Source of the DNA: Taenia hydatigena
Lineage: Eukaryota > Platyhelminthes > Cestoda > Cyclophyllidea > Taeniidae
Assembly (NCBI GenBank): GCA_036345935.2
Contig: JADWOT020000010.1
Coordinates: forward strand, 9,158,455-9,222,454
Direction of reading: 5' to 3'
DNA: 64,000 nt
Shown: positions 24,100-37,035 of the stretch, one piece after another
How positions within the stretch are numbered: position 1 is the stretch's first letter
Layout: each line of letters opens with the position of its first letter
The notes under the pieces: generated by a model
Database searches by the model: none
What the model was told of the DNA's origin: nothing
What the model saw: the letters and a program-made list of their open reading frames with translations, nothing else
Program-made: the position numbers and the translations under genes

Positions 24100-26340
24100 A
24101 ATGAATGAGGCATTTGGATTGGCAATCGGCAAATTAAGGTAACCGTTAATTAAGCTTTTGTATGACAAAGAGCGTGAGTGAACTCTCCGCATCCCTTACA
24201 TTTATTCGACTTGTTTCATTAACCACTTTATCAGTAGACAAAGCTCGTCTGCTTAGAGCTCGAATAAACTGCCCTGACATCTTATGAAATGCTGAGATCC
24301 ACCACACTCAGACGATTAACCTTATTTAGTAGCATTTCGATCCCTAGTATCTGGTTAATCTCACTCGGTGGTCATCTCTATGAAGGCAGGTCTTGGTGCA
24401 CGGCTACTTTCATGAAGCAATGAAAAGTGTACAGACGTTAATTTTGGGGAAAGTGGAGTGCTAAATTTGCCTCGTAATGCTTCAAACCTACAGCTAAATG
24501 CCTTTCTTGGCTCACTAATGCCGCTGGCACTAAATTTATGCTTCACTTTTCAGAAGTGCAACACGAACTTCGTCGGATGTGTGAAGATCAGTTTGGGCGC
24601 AGGCGACCTCATAGCTAAACCATTTCACTGCATCAGTGTAGGAGGACGAGGTTAAGTTAGGTGATTCATGGCAAGCATAAAGGATTTTGCTATGAGCTAC
24701 AGAGTGGTGCAACATACTTGGATTCATGCGAAAGCACCAAGATTAATCAAACTATTCTCTGCAAACCTATCACCTCACACATGACTAGTTTTGAAGAAAG
24801 GAACACAGCAGATGTCAATTGGCTCTATGACTTACGAGGGGTTGTGAGGTGGATCAGTGATTTGAGTTTGACAATGACTTCAAAGGCACTTTGACACGTT
24901 TCTCCTCCCATTGGTGCAGCACCGCTGTGTTGGTGCGTGGATAGTTTGGGGCTAGGTGCTGCATTGATGGTTAAACCACTTTAGACGAAGAGTGATTGGC
25001 TGGTGGCGATGGGAACCGATTAGGGGAAGGTATTAAGCTCAAACGACCATCACATTTTAAAAGCCCGATTTTGTGAAGCATTAGCGTGTATCAAGAGACC
25101 TTTCGCAGCAGTAGAGTTCTAATTTCCGTTTCTGAGGTCAAATGCTGCGTCAATCTCTAAGTAATGACTGAAATGGATGAGTGGTTAAATGGACGCATAA
25201 TAGGGTGGATGCGGATTATTATGAGCCAATTTTTACCCATAATTAATTCATGCGTTATATGCAGTTGCTTTAAGCACAGCTGACTATATAGCCTTCAGAC
25301 CAGCGACTTCAACCTGTCAAATCTACTCTGCTTTAGCAGTGAACCCCCTTTATTCCCTCTTCATAAAATACTGTTCAGCAGGACTGAGGAGAAGTGGGAG
25401 CAAATATTGTTTCAGATTTGATTAGTTAGTCTTCAGTCAAAATTTTTCCCGCTTGTGCTGCTATGTTATGAGGCTTTTTATGCGAAAGGGAGTGAATTTT
25501 ACACGGCTAGTCACTGAGTTTACGAATTGCTCTCACGCTTAGATGCGGTACTTTGGAAATGCTACATCCTGATGCAATGAACTCTAGTATTTCATTCAAT
25601 GCAACTGTGCTTTCATGTCTCTACATGCCCTTCTAATCATGCTAGTAGACTTAATGTGCTTGGGTCTGATAGCAGATGGCATGATCGCTTACGATGCTAA
25701 GTTTTATCGCATCTTCAGGGAGGAATCGAAGCATAGCAATTCTCGCAGTCAGAATCTAGGTACTGTGTGCACGATTTTAGCGCGCAGATCCGGTTTAACG
25801 CCCCGACTATCCTTTAAATTCCAGGACGACAGCACCCGAAGAAAGCTGTAAGGCAGAGGATTCATTGCTAAAGCATAAAGGAGTTGGAATGTCAAAGCGC
25901 AGGTCCAGAATCCATGTCGCCCGAGGCACCCAACTCGAAGGCACGTAGTAACACTGAATTCGGGATGGCTCAGTTAATTACGGGGAAATCAGAATGCCAC
26001 TGCTACAAAAGGCCTCTTCATACAGCCTAGTTATTCACATAATCTAGCTTCATAAACGCAATGGTAGTTTTGGCTTCCTACTTACCATGCAGAAAATGGA
26101 TGCATTCGCAACGACGGTCTTAACTGCCACTCCAGATCAGGGCATGCGAACCCAAAATTGTTTTGTCTATTTCTGTTCGCCGTTTAAGTGCAATGAAATG
26201 CAAATTGTTTATACCGCAGCATTTGCATCCGGCATCAGCTGCATCGGTTTGGTGGCTACTAGTGGAAGTGGTGCAAACGATGCCTTGGCTGCACATGATC
26301 GTCTCATATCATGCCATACCACACACTGCTGGCGATGATT
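24100..26340 (-). repeat. Left arm of a large inverted duplication, partner about 34110-36360
   Basis: Going rightwards, this arm holds the short tail of block Y (24100-24155), an insert of about 1.1 kb (24156-25261), block Y (25262-25900) and a further segment to 26340. The same pieces occur in mirror order at 36360-34110. Matching words are scattered over the full length, for example around 26190-26280 and 34100-34200. The adjacent F-box-like copies at 23490-24010 and 37036-37515 extend the arms, so the duplicated unit included the gene. Confidence 0.65.
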
Positions 26341-27233
26341 TTAGGTAAAATTAATAGAAATTTGCCTCTACTTGTGCCCGTTTTCATTGCACTGTGTCAG
26401 CAGATCATGTACGCAATCCTTCTATCATACGGCCATCAAGTTACTGTCCTGCAGGCAACACTGCTTCCAATTAACTCCGATTATGCGGGCGCACTAAGCC
26501 GTCCTGCGAGGTGACGATGTAAAATAGGATCGGCAGGGACAGTGCCACCGGTACACCCACATCAAATGGCCACCGTGCTCTGAATCCTGCACAGTAGTGC
26601 ATTAGGTCAACATGGAGATTATTGATACGCGTTTCAAATCCAATTGCACCAAAGTCCGTCAAAGCATTCAAGTTGGGCTTCCATGCCTGTTGAATACATT
26701 TGTAGAGTTGGAGAAGAAGGAGGTGGTGAACATAGGACCAGCAGGTGTGATCGTCAATACAACTAAAATTATTTTGTTTGGATGGAATGAAACCCAGGCA
26801 AAGGGACCGACCGTCAGTCTAATTAGCACACACTCTTTACCAAGAGAATGAGCTGCATGCTCAAAAGAGACAAGCGGATTTTCAAAAGCCGTTCCTACGT
26901 GCTTCTAAACATCTGATTGGATAGCTGTGATGGTCATATTGGTACTACCAAGCATTTCAACTGCGTGTGCATGACGAATTCAACGGTGTCGCTCCATCCT
27001 GTTCTGATGCTTCTCATTGGCATCATCGCCACCATTACCGACTATGATGTGTGTCACCCTTCATCGTTGCTTATTCAGGTCACGATTTTGAACCAAATCG
27101 AAGTGGCGGCCGCTAAGTGTGATCACCGACAATGAAGTCGCAGAATTTGCATACCGACTGTGAATTTGTGCTCTCCAACATGGCTTGGTTTTCGGAGGTG
27201 AAAAGACCTTCTTCATGGCTTCTGACCGGCTAG

Positions 27234-27420
27234 GTGTTGGGGTGTTTTAACTTTCCAACATGTCACGGCGACTGTGCAGTTACTAGCGTCACTGTTAAGC
27301 TTTGTTTGGATTTTGTAACCACTTCAATTCCGCATCTCTGCTTCCTTGAGATAGTAGCGATTCCTTTGCTAACAAACCCGTTTATGAGGCAGCAAGGAAT
27401 TTGTGCCACTAGTACTTTGG
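27234..27420 (+). repeat. Very old copy of part of the 14 kb repeat
   Basis: Resembles 14525-14660 in order (the GCCGTC-AG-TCTGTGAGAA part and the CATTTGTA-like end). Peptide words such as KLCLDFVTTSI versus VEFCENSVTASI can be matched by eye. The similarity is low, so the call is tentative. Confidence 0.35.
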
Positions 27421-30400
27421 AAGCTAACTACTCCACCCAAACCAAATTGTATACAAGTAATTCTGCCAGCTCTGATGTCATAATTAATGGTTTGTTATTT
27501 CTCCTTATGAACCACTACTACACTCTTACTGAACGCCTTGACAGAAATCCTTGCAGGATTTTCAAATGTAGCATCCGTGGGCGTCTTTGTTAGGTCTGGG
27601 CGTCAACAACATGAGACGGTATTTGGTGTGCTCACGTTGCATTGTTTATTGCGATACTTGAGCTGTTCGGAGCGGCATGAAACTGCTGGACCTCCTTGAT
27701 TTTCTTGGCAAAATGATGCTGACTCATATCGATCTTAGTTGCTTCTATCTCCATGGGTTCCGGATTGGCACCAGTAAAGGCAGAAGCATTTATACGCGGA
27801 ATCGAAACACCTTTTGTAAACGACCATCTGTAGGCTCAATGCTGTCCTTATTTTATCCACTTCTTTGCGGGCACCTCATTCAACTGAGTAGCCGAGTTGA
27901 TCTTGCTCGTTTAGAAAAAAACTGAACCATCCTTACACGCCCTGCATTTGGATGATGATTTCGGGGCGTAGCTTCAATATCCTACTCGTACCAAAAGAGA
28001 CTGTAGTAAGCACCAATTTAGTCCTCCTCTGCTTCTACATTCGTCTTGAAGCAAATGCCCTGGCAGGCTTGACTTCATCCTCCACTATCCATCATCAACG
28101 AGCTGTGGAAAGTGCTCCATGTGTAGTCAAACCTGTCTTAGATTTTGTTGCATAGCAGCATGAGTTCCCAACGACAAGGTCTAAAGCCTGACTTGACCTC
28201 AGAGCATTATATGCCAGGTGAGAGTAGATTGCTTACCTGATCACGTATAAACCCATCAGTCCTCGGTATGGTGCTCTTTATCATCCTCACTCCTCTTCTC
28301 ACTTACTTTCAACGTCCTTCATTCCTTAAACCAGTAGTTGACCCGAATAATTTCATGGGCACAAATTCTACTTCAGTGTTTGGCAAACCCTTAGTGAGCC
28401 CGTTAAGAACCCTTTGTAAACTTGAGCTAACTCACCTTAAAAAACAGGCAATCGGATATCTTCCTGTCTTCGTGGTTCATTATCCCTCCCTCTTAGGATC
28501 CCTTTCAAGTGAATTACAGTTGGTTCTTATGTTGAATCACCCAGTGATCCACGTTTCGCGCTGAGTAGACTAACTGCTTTGATGATCAAAATGAGTAGGT
28601 ATCTATGCTAAAGAGGATCATTTGGAGGTGAAGGGGATGTGGTACAACTCAAATTGCTTATACTTGGATGAATTAGAAGTCATGCAGCCTATGCAGCGCA
28701 TCAGTGCATGACAATGGCATTAAAGGACTGTCAACTCATCCTTCTCTGCTTGTTTTAAGCACCTTAGTGTTGACTTTTCGTGTGCTTCAAAATTCATTGA
28801 TTAACTGACAAACTGACTATCTGAACTTACTGGATGGCCTGGACAGTCAGTGATTGAAAATGGCGTTTTGCTTCAACGTTGTGTACCACAAAGCAATTCA
28901 CTTGCTGTCCACCCTACACGCCTGATGTATCCCCTCATCCTCAGAAGACTGGCCGTGTTTAGTGCCCATGAATGTAAATTAGTGCATGCGTCTTTGTACC
29001 TGCTTGTAGACTACGTTGGAACTGTTGTACGTGCTAACTATTTTCAAGACTAATTACATTTGCTGCCCTCCTGAACGATGTGTCTCACTGCTAGCCCAGA
29101 AAATCTTTGAGTTTCGCAGTTGTAAAACTTTTCTGCAGGAGTGAATTCAATCTTTGGATGCCACTTATAATTACCGATGCGTTTCTTCTTTTTCGTCTGT
29201 ATCCAACGCTCGACGTATTGCAGCGCCTGCTTCACCTTTAAAGGCGTGCATGCAATTGTCGGAGGATTAGTTTTTTTCCCATGCACACACGCCCGGCAAA
29301 AGCACTCGCATTGCCTTAGTTAAGGCTAGTCCATAATATTTGTCATCCAGGTGCGTTAAATGTCCCTACACCTTTGCTCAAAGTCTTCCATCAAGGCTTT
29401 TGTAGAATCAGGGATGGCTATTTATTCTGGTAACTCTCTTCTCTCCTTGTCCTTTCACACCTTAGCCTAATAAGAACGTTTGCTCATATTTTTAAGTAAA
29501 ATATTCTTTTTCCTCCGTCTTATTTCTCCGCTACTATTACAGCTAAGTATTAGGATGGCCAACTTCATGTTCCTAGTTGAGAGTGCTCATGAGGACGGCT
29601 ATTGTGTGTCAGCATCGACAGCTGAAGTTGATTCGAAGGCAGGAATTGGGATCTTGCCTCCGTTGTAACTTAGTGGCTCGTGGATTGTCAGCCAATTGAA
29701 GGGCCTTTACTATTGTCGATGGCATTGCGATGGCTGCCCGTCGTCAGCGAAGCCACCTGTGTCTATTAATTGCTTTATAAGCAAAGAGCATCTCACAGAG
29801 CAGTGGCTCTTCCCAAGAGGGTCAATGATAAGGACCGTTTTATTTGCCTTTGAGTAGGCAGCTGGGTAAGTTGGTAAAAGTCTACCTTATCTACACGAAA
29901 ACATCAACTTTGATACAAATCAGTTCGATTTCTCACCTATTTGTGTAGTTTCACCATGTTAAATTATTTCTTATCGAAAAGTTTTTGACATTTGTCCCTA
30001 ATGCATTAGGAGTGGATAAGGATGCTAGGCATTAGTGAAATCGTACCGAGCACTGCGATCACATCGGGACTGTTGGACTTGCCCACTCGCCTTCTGACTA
30101 CTGACACGTGGCCGTGGTCCACAAAAGTCCTGACTGCATACAGTACGATTTGACGACCTTGCTGACTTACCTATTCTAGTAACCTCGAGTAGTGATTTTT
30201 TTATTTTTGATAATGCATTACCTTTGCCGCATACAGGACCTTTGCATTCACCTTCCCCTGCGTTCATTTCGATTTGACACAAACAGAGGTGATCTCACGC
30301 CCTCATGCCTCATCACTGTTTGGCTCATTTTACAGATTTTCGACAGTCAAAGGGGAGAGATGGCCATTCACTCCGCATGCTGCTCCGTGTCCTCAAGGCA

Positions 30401-31164
30401 GCATTGATAGTGGGAACGTTGGCTTATCTGTGCCACTGCTTTTTCCAAGTAACCTTCGGTGGATACGTCTCTCCATCGATTACTTTGAGCAGCGTCGATA
30501 TTGGCAACTACCTAGAGAGACGTGGCTCTCGCCTTCCTCTCGTCCATCCAATCACCTGATCACAAGAATTGTCACTTCTATCGAGATCGTGTTCCCACCA
30601 AGCGAGATTATTGTTGGATTTAGTTTCAGTTTGACCATGCATAATTTTGTTCTTCTATTGGCTGATGAGTCCAATTTTTAACTAGCCTTTTGAAATTAAA
30701 AAAAATATTTTTAGGTGTTATTGGAAGAATATAATGGGTATGAACTTAATACTGCAGGAACCCAAGTAACTGCATGAATTTCTCCTGTTATGCTGTCAAA
30801 ATTTGGTGTAGCAAACGGAGCTCCGACCAAAACACCAGTTGACCTAGCGTGTGAGCAGCTGAAGATGCTTCTAGTGAGAGTGTATAGATATTGTGCAGCG
30901 GAATAGCAGATTTGTGATGCGAAGATCGAGTGCTTAGATGATGGACCGGAAATTACTTGGGGTCTCCCCATGCAGGTCTGCGTCCTGTTCGAGACGTCAA
31001 GTCATCGTTTACCCACCGTCTCTTATCGCTCTCCCGCATTAATGTAGGGCGGTCCTTAGGCGGCGACTTGACAATAGGCAACAGCACAGTGGTCTGCTCT
31101 GTTCTGCCAGCGTTAGCCAAAAAACAACTGCATCAATGTCATGTTGCTACGCGAACCAAAGGCG

Positions 31165-31400
31165 TGGTAGCAGACACATTTGCAGTAGAATGTGCTTCTC
31201 CTCCACAGTCCGTCCTCCTGCCACACCACCATGTTGCTCTAACTGCCGTCTACTGACAAGACACGAGTAGCATAACGCAATCATATGAAACGAGGTGTAT
31301 TTCATAGATTAACATCCACAAAATGTACTGATGGAGGATAACAAGTAAAAGTGACTGCAGAGTTTAATGCTGTCAAGGCACGTCGTTTATAATGCAATTT
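31165..31400 (-). repeat. Dispersed repeat, inverted partner of 945-1205
   Basis: Reverse-complement match to the beginning of the window. Shared words include TTCTCCTCCACAGTCC and GCGTTGTGCTACTCGTGTC-like segments. Non-coding as far as can be seen. Confidence 0.55.
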
Positions 31401-32135
31401 TTGCGTTGATGGACCTCACTTTCGTGCAGCATGCAGACTGGCAAGATTGCCAACGTGGCGACAGGGGAAACTCAAAATCTTCCTCGTGCAGTAGGGTCAT
31501 GCGCTCGTGGAAACAGTCCACGTAACTTAAGCCATCCTTATCGATTCAGACTTCTCAAGTTCTTTCCTTTGCTAAAAAAACACAGAAATGGATGCTGCAA
31601 TGAATCACTACTTTGTTAGCGAGTAACGATGAGGGTGAGAAGGTAGGTGTCTCACGTCACTTGGAATGCTTAAATGATGGTTCTTCAGGGTGGTCTTTTT
31701 TCGTTGCCCATTCACGCGGATCAATGTGGAGGAATTGTGCAACAATGGCTGCTTGCTTCTGCCTTGGTCTGAATCGGAGTGAGCTGTTGCAACTATACTG
31801 CGATTGTTGCAATTAATTACCCACGCCGAATTTGCAAACCTCGCCATTAGCCATTTTGCTGCCTAACTTACAACCCATCAATTAAACCCTTTGTTAGCTT
31901 CGCTCTGACTGCATTGTGTGTTGTTCACGCCGAACCACGATTAATTCTCTGCGAGATGAGCTGCTTGCTTCCGCAACATTTCAACTGTCAACCATGATTG
32001 AAGGCTTGTGGTAAGCAAGCTCACAGCACGACAACGGAAACATTTAAAATGGCGTAAAAAGCTGTTCACTGAGGTGACGATGGTTTCTCCATTCATACGG
32101 GCACACCTAATTCATTGATTGTTTGGTTCATTTAG

Positions 32136-32295
32136 CCAAAAAGGACACTACAACGCGTATACTTGCGGTGAGGACAGCATGGGGCACACAATCCATACAA
32201 AATATGTCCACTACATCGTCATCTGCAAAACAACCGGTGAAATGATTTTTGTCCATCATGGTTCAAGCTACGAGTACACACGTGGGCGAGACCAG
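32136..32295 (+). other. Possible orphan exon of unknown function
   Basis: A T-rich tract ending in TTTAG (splice acceptor at 32134-32135) leads into an open frame that reads GHYNAYTCGEDSMGHTIHTK and continues with KYVHYIVICKTTGEMIFVHHG. The frame meets CAG|GTGCTGG at 32295. The amino-acid composition looks protein-like (balanced hydrophobic and polar residues, a Cys pair), but I recognise no family and found no neighbouring exons. The donor is weak. It may be a chance open frame. Confidence 0.25.
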
Positions 32296-33594
32296 GTGCT
32301 GGTGCTGGCAAAGTCTTCTTGGACATTTCAATGCCTAGCATTCACACTGTCCTGCTTCTCTATTTGGTTTGTGTAGATCCTTATATGAAAAGCACTATTG
32401 TATCAGAAGAACAAGTTACCCCACATCCTGGCATGGGCAGCTTTTGCTGAGGCACAGCGACATGAGCAGAAACTGTGAATCGGATAAGTAAATAGAAGTG
32501 ACATCTCCCAGCGTACCTTTTATTTACAGGAATTTGAAGTTAACGAAGCGTGATAAGGGCCACCACAGAAGAAGAGATCTCTACCGTAAAACAGGACACG
32601 AATGAGAAAGGTTGCACAAAGTCATGTCAATTTGAGCCCCGCCTGACACGAAGGAATTTCAATGATTACGAATTCCCTTTTGCGGGTCGAAGTTTGCCTT
32701 TCGGAGCTATTTAACACCTCTCGGCATCTCTGTTATTCCTAATGTAAAAAAAGTTGTATTGGCCTACTTTTTAGATTTTAACTTGAAGCACTGTGTGATT
32801 TATAATAACATCACGTCAATTTGGGAGCCTTCGGTGATTGAATTCTTGCCTAAAATGCTGCCGCTCGTTTTATTTTAATGGCACGGATAAGCGGGAAGTA
32901 GCTAACAACAGGTACCGACCTCTGTGCATTACTGCAGAGTGGATAAGCTAACCAATATTGTAATGTCCTGTCGCATAGTATCTCACATCTGCTACGCTAT
33001 TGGCTGGTCGATGCTTCTCATCCATTCGCTTTTCAATCCACATCCCTAAATTTATGGCACATCTCTCCAGCCAATCAGAAGCAGACTCTCAACTGATTCG
33101 CCTACACGATGATGATACATCAGGCGAAAGGAAGCACATTTTAACATCACGCTAATGAATTTGTAATCTTGATTTGTTGCAGCAGCAAAAGCACAGATCT
33201 GCCTCAGTTAACCTATCAAAAACTACACCCGGATGCGAATACGAGGTGACCCCTCAATCAAGTCCCTACACTGGATGATAGTCCGTTAGTGACTAGCACT
33301 CTTTAGTGAAGTTAATCATTTGGGTCACAGCCTCTAACGACTAGAAGCTCTTTCACTCAAGTATGTGCTATCGTGTCTTTATGCAAGCCATGCATCAGTT
33401 TATAAGTGGAACCTGTCATGGCGAAATGCCTGTGCACAACTCCAAGTACAGAACCTTGTGAATTAGCCAAGCCTGATGAGGTGATCTCGGTAAGAGTAGA
33501 AGGCACCCTTGTCCGACACTCCGACGTACCTCACTTTACCAACCATCACATCACCCGACGGCATTAAGCGACTAACAGACCGACTGACCTCATC

Positions 33595-33700
33595 ACGCAC
33601 CGATCGACCAATTGGTCCTCACACCCGCCCCCATCCCACCCATCGACCAACCGGCCGACCGACCGACTGACCGACCGACTGACTAAGCTACTAGCCGACC
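33595..33700. repeat. Degenerate tetranucleotide repeat (GACC/GACT)
   Basis: Contains repeated CGACCGACCGACTGACCGA-type units with substitutions, surrounded by looser copies from about 33555. A simple-sequence tract next to the right arm of the inverted duplication. Confidence 0.85.
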
Positions 33701-33782
33701 CACCAACAAATAAACAAGCACAGCTGATAGACCAGATACAATTTGTCTACCTTGACCTCACCTCATCAGGCTGACAGCTGAC

Positions 33783-33908
33783 TAAGTGGAGTGCATAAAA
33801 TAAAGGGCTGTTGTTAGCTGGGTTCCCCAAATGCAGCAACGGAGAACAAAGGGACCATTCATGAAGCGTGTTGTGACACGCAGATGAGTGCGTGCGACCC
33901 ACTCACTT
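33783..33908 (+). repeat. Short repeat, second copy of 9499-9625
   Basis: Near-identical to 9499-9625 in the same orientation, with several single-base differences. Lies at the outer end of the right arm region. Confidence 0.7.
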
Positions 33909-33929
33909 GACCTCAGTCTTAAGACCTCA

Positions 33930-34110
33930 GAGTCGATCTGCTCTGACATTCACTTTAATCTCCACTCCTTTCAATAAACAAAGACGCTTATTTCTGCGCC
34001 TTCTTCTCCACCGCAGACTGACTTACTTCAGTGAGAGGCATGCATCATTGCGTGGTTCGCCATGCGTGTCGACTTGTTTAGGACACTTCTTCGTGACTGT
34101 GGCATGACAA
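33930..34110 (+). repeat. Dispersed repeat, related to 8689-8900
   Basis: Resembles the reverse complement of 8689-8900. The peptide words TFTLIST and GSPCVSTCLGH are shared with diverged counterparts. No domain recognised. Confidence 0.5.
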
Positions 34111-36360
34111 ATGCAACCATGGCATCGCCTGCACCGCTTCCATTAATTGCCACACAACCGATGCAGCTGATGCCGGATGCAAACGTTGTTATTTAAGCAA
34201 TTTGCATTTTATTGCACTTATATGACAACCAAAAATAGAAGAAACAACTTTGGGCTTGCTTGCCTTAATGAGGAGTGGCAGATGAGGCCGTTGTTGTCGA
34301 ATGCATTAAAATTCAAAATAAGGTTTTTAAAACCAATAACACAACATTGCGCATCAGTTGTGCGCATAAAGCTCAAACTGCCATTGCATCTATGGGGTCA
34401 GATCTTGTGAGACATTAATGCTTACGAAGAAGTCTTTTGTAGCAGTGACATTCTAATTTCCCCGTAGTTAACTAAGCCATCCCGAACTCGGTGTCATTAT
34501 GTGCTGCCACCTTGGGTGCCTCAAACGACATGGGTTGCGGACCTGCGCTTCAACGCTCCAACTCCATCATGCTTTAGCGATGATTCCTCTGCCTTACTGC
34601 CTTCTTCGGGTGATGTTGCGCAGGACTGTGGAGGATAGTCAGGGCGTCGAACCTGATGCATACCCTATAAACTGTGTGCAGCATATTAATTTTGACTACT
34701 TGAGATGCTATACCTCGATTCCTTCCTGAAGATGTGATGAAGCCTAGTGTAGAACGAGACCATGCCATCTGCTTTCGCACATAAGGCCAGTAAGACTACT
34801 AGCATGATTGGAAGGTCATGTTGAGCCATCGAGGCACAGCGCCCAAGGAATGAAATGCTCAAGTTCATTGCATCAGGATGTAGCTTCCCCAAAGTACCGC
34901 ATCTAAGCCTGAGAGCCATTCGTGAACTCAGTGACTAGCCGTGTAAAATTCACTCCCTCTCGCATGCAAAGCCTCACAACATAGCAGCACAAGAAGAAAA
35001 ATTTTTGATTGAAAACTGTCTAATCAAATCCAAAACGATAGTTAGGTAGTGGCTGCCTACACTCCCCACACTCCTGGTGGACAGTATTCCATGAGGATGG
35101 AAGGGAAACTGATTCATTGCCAAAGCAGAGTATATTTGACGGGTTGAAAGCGCTGGCCTGAAATCCATGTAGTCAACTGTACTTAAAGCAACTGCACATA
35201 TTGGATGAATTAATTACGGGAGGAAATTAGCTAAGAATAACCCGCATCTACCCTCTCATGCGTCCCTTTAACCATTCATCCACTTCGGTCATCACTCACC
35301 ACTTGACGCAGCCTTTGACCTCAGAGACGGAAATCAGAACTCCACTGCTGCAAAAGGCCTCTTACCACACCTCAATCTTTCACATACCCTGACTTTTAAT
35401 GTGTAATGACCATTTTGGATTTATATCCTCTCCAATCTGTTCTCAAATTTACCACACAATCACTTCCCAGCCAAGGTGGCTTGATCACCAATGCAGCACC
35501 TAAAATCACGCTACCACACTCATCAGCACATCTATGGTGCACCGATCGGAGGAGGAATGTGTCAAAGTGCCTTTGAAGTCATTGCCAAACAAAATTTACT
35601 CATCCATCTCACAGTCTTCTTGTAAGTCAAAGAGCCGATTGACATCCACCGCTTTCCTTTCCTTAAAACTAGTCATAAGTGAGGTGATAGGTCCGCAGAG
35701 AAGAATTTGAGAAATCGTCGTGTATCATCTTGGCTCCAAGAATGTCGCACCACCTTGCAGCTTGAGACACAACCCTACATGCATGTTACCGACTTCTCAG
35801 CCACGTCCTTCTACTCTGATGCAGCGAAATGGTTTAGCCAAGAGGCATTCTATTTACGCAGTGATTGTTGCACATCTAACATAGTTTGTGTTGCACTTGC
35901 GAAAAGTGAAGCACTACTTTATTCCAGCGCCAGTAATGAGCCAAGCAAAGGCATCAGGTGTAGGTTTAGAGCATTAAAAGGCAAAGCTAGTGCTTTAATT
36001 TCCCTAAAATTAGCATCAACACACCTTTAAGTGCTTTGGAAGACTGGGTGTTTAATAAGACCTGTCATCATAGAAATGGACTCCGAGTAAGATAAATTAG
36101 AAATTTGGGATTGAACTGCTGCTAAATAAGGTAAATCGCCTGAGTAGGATAGAACTCAACATCTTGCAGCATGTCAGCGCAGTTTGTCCCTGCTCTAACC
36201 AGACCACCTTTGACCACTGACCAAGTGGCTAAGGAATCAAGTCGAATTCACTGTGAGAGATGCCGTAAGTTCGCGCGCTTTTCGGTGGAAGCGAGAGCTC
36301 AGACAACAGCAAGCCTAATTCGACGATCGCCAATTCAAATGCTCTATGCATTCGCATTAA
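34111..36360 (+). repeat. Right arm of a large inverted duplication
   Basis: Mirror image of 24100-26340. It contains block Y (34690-35200) and the insert of about 1.1 kb (35201-36320), followed by the short Y tail (36325-36360). In both arms the insert can be read as a peptide with a shared DAAKWFSQEA/DAVKWFSYEV word and a KSEA word. Other parts do not stay open in both copies, so coding is not established. Confidence 0.65.
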
Positions 36361-36589
36361 ATTTGAAGCCAAAATTGCTGCATTTTGAAGAGGATTTATT
36401 TTGATTATTTACTGTAAACTGCTGTGAATTGCTTTATGTGCCATATTTTTTACTGTGGATTTCGCGCTCTCAACAAACGCTAACTTACGAGGTTATGAAA
36501 TTCGCGTTCAAAATTGCTCACAAATTGCAAATCCCTTCTCGCCTTTTGTGGAATCTTGTTGTCGAAACGCAAAGCCAGATTAGCTGCCC

Positions 36590-37035
36590 AACTACTTAGA
36601 CATTCTTCAAAACCAACAAACATTTTAAAATCGGTCACACAGAGGACTTTGCGCTGGGTTGCAAACTGATCCTTTATCAATGTCCTGGCAATCGCAGAGA
36701 AGGAATCGTTTGGTTAGATTATAGCTGCTGTTGCGCATTTCACTCAAGGCCGCCAAAAGTTAGGCGGTCCTAAACTGTTCGCATTTTGGCATGAAAAGAT
36801 GCACAACCGGTGATCAGCAGCACCGCCTCGTTAATATGCGCCCACCCAATCACAATTTTGCAGACTCAAGTGGTAGGAATGTAATCTTGGCGCGCCATAA
36901 GTCAACGTTCAACAAAAAAACACATAGGCAATGAAAATAATTCTTATTGGGAAGAAAGAGTTACAATGCAATCTTGTGTACCAAAGCAAGGTGCGGAATA
37001 GCGGGAATGCGTAAAGAGGCAGGCATTTACTCGAA
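36590..37035 (-). repeat. 3' flank of F-box-like gene, third copy
   Basis: Follows the stop codon of the minus-strand copy at 37036-37515 and matches 1880-2559 and 10385-10849. It shares a stretch with the 1.9 kb copy around CTAAACTGTTCGCATTTTGG that appears better conserved than the coding part. Confidence 0.65.

Larger units (their letters stand above)
26341..33594. other. Spacer between inverted arms; no gene firmly recognised
   Basis: About 7 kb with no repeat partner in this window except two pieces annotated separately (27234-27420 and 31165-31400). Open frames are short. A Lys-rich minus-strand frame at 29286-29050 and a Cys- and Ser-rich minus-strand frame at 30282-30025 have no recognisable domain. 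One possible exon at 32136-32295 is listed separately. Otherwise I see nothing that I can support. Confidence 0.4.

Noticed and set aside
33595..33700. Possible CRISPR-like or satellite array
   Set aside because: The units are degenerate tetranucleotides with no spacers of constant length, so it is a simple-sequence tract.
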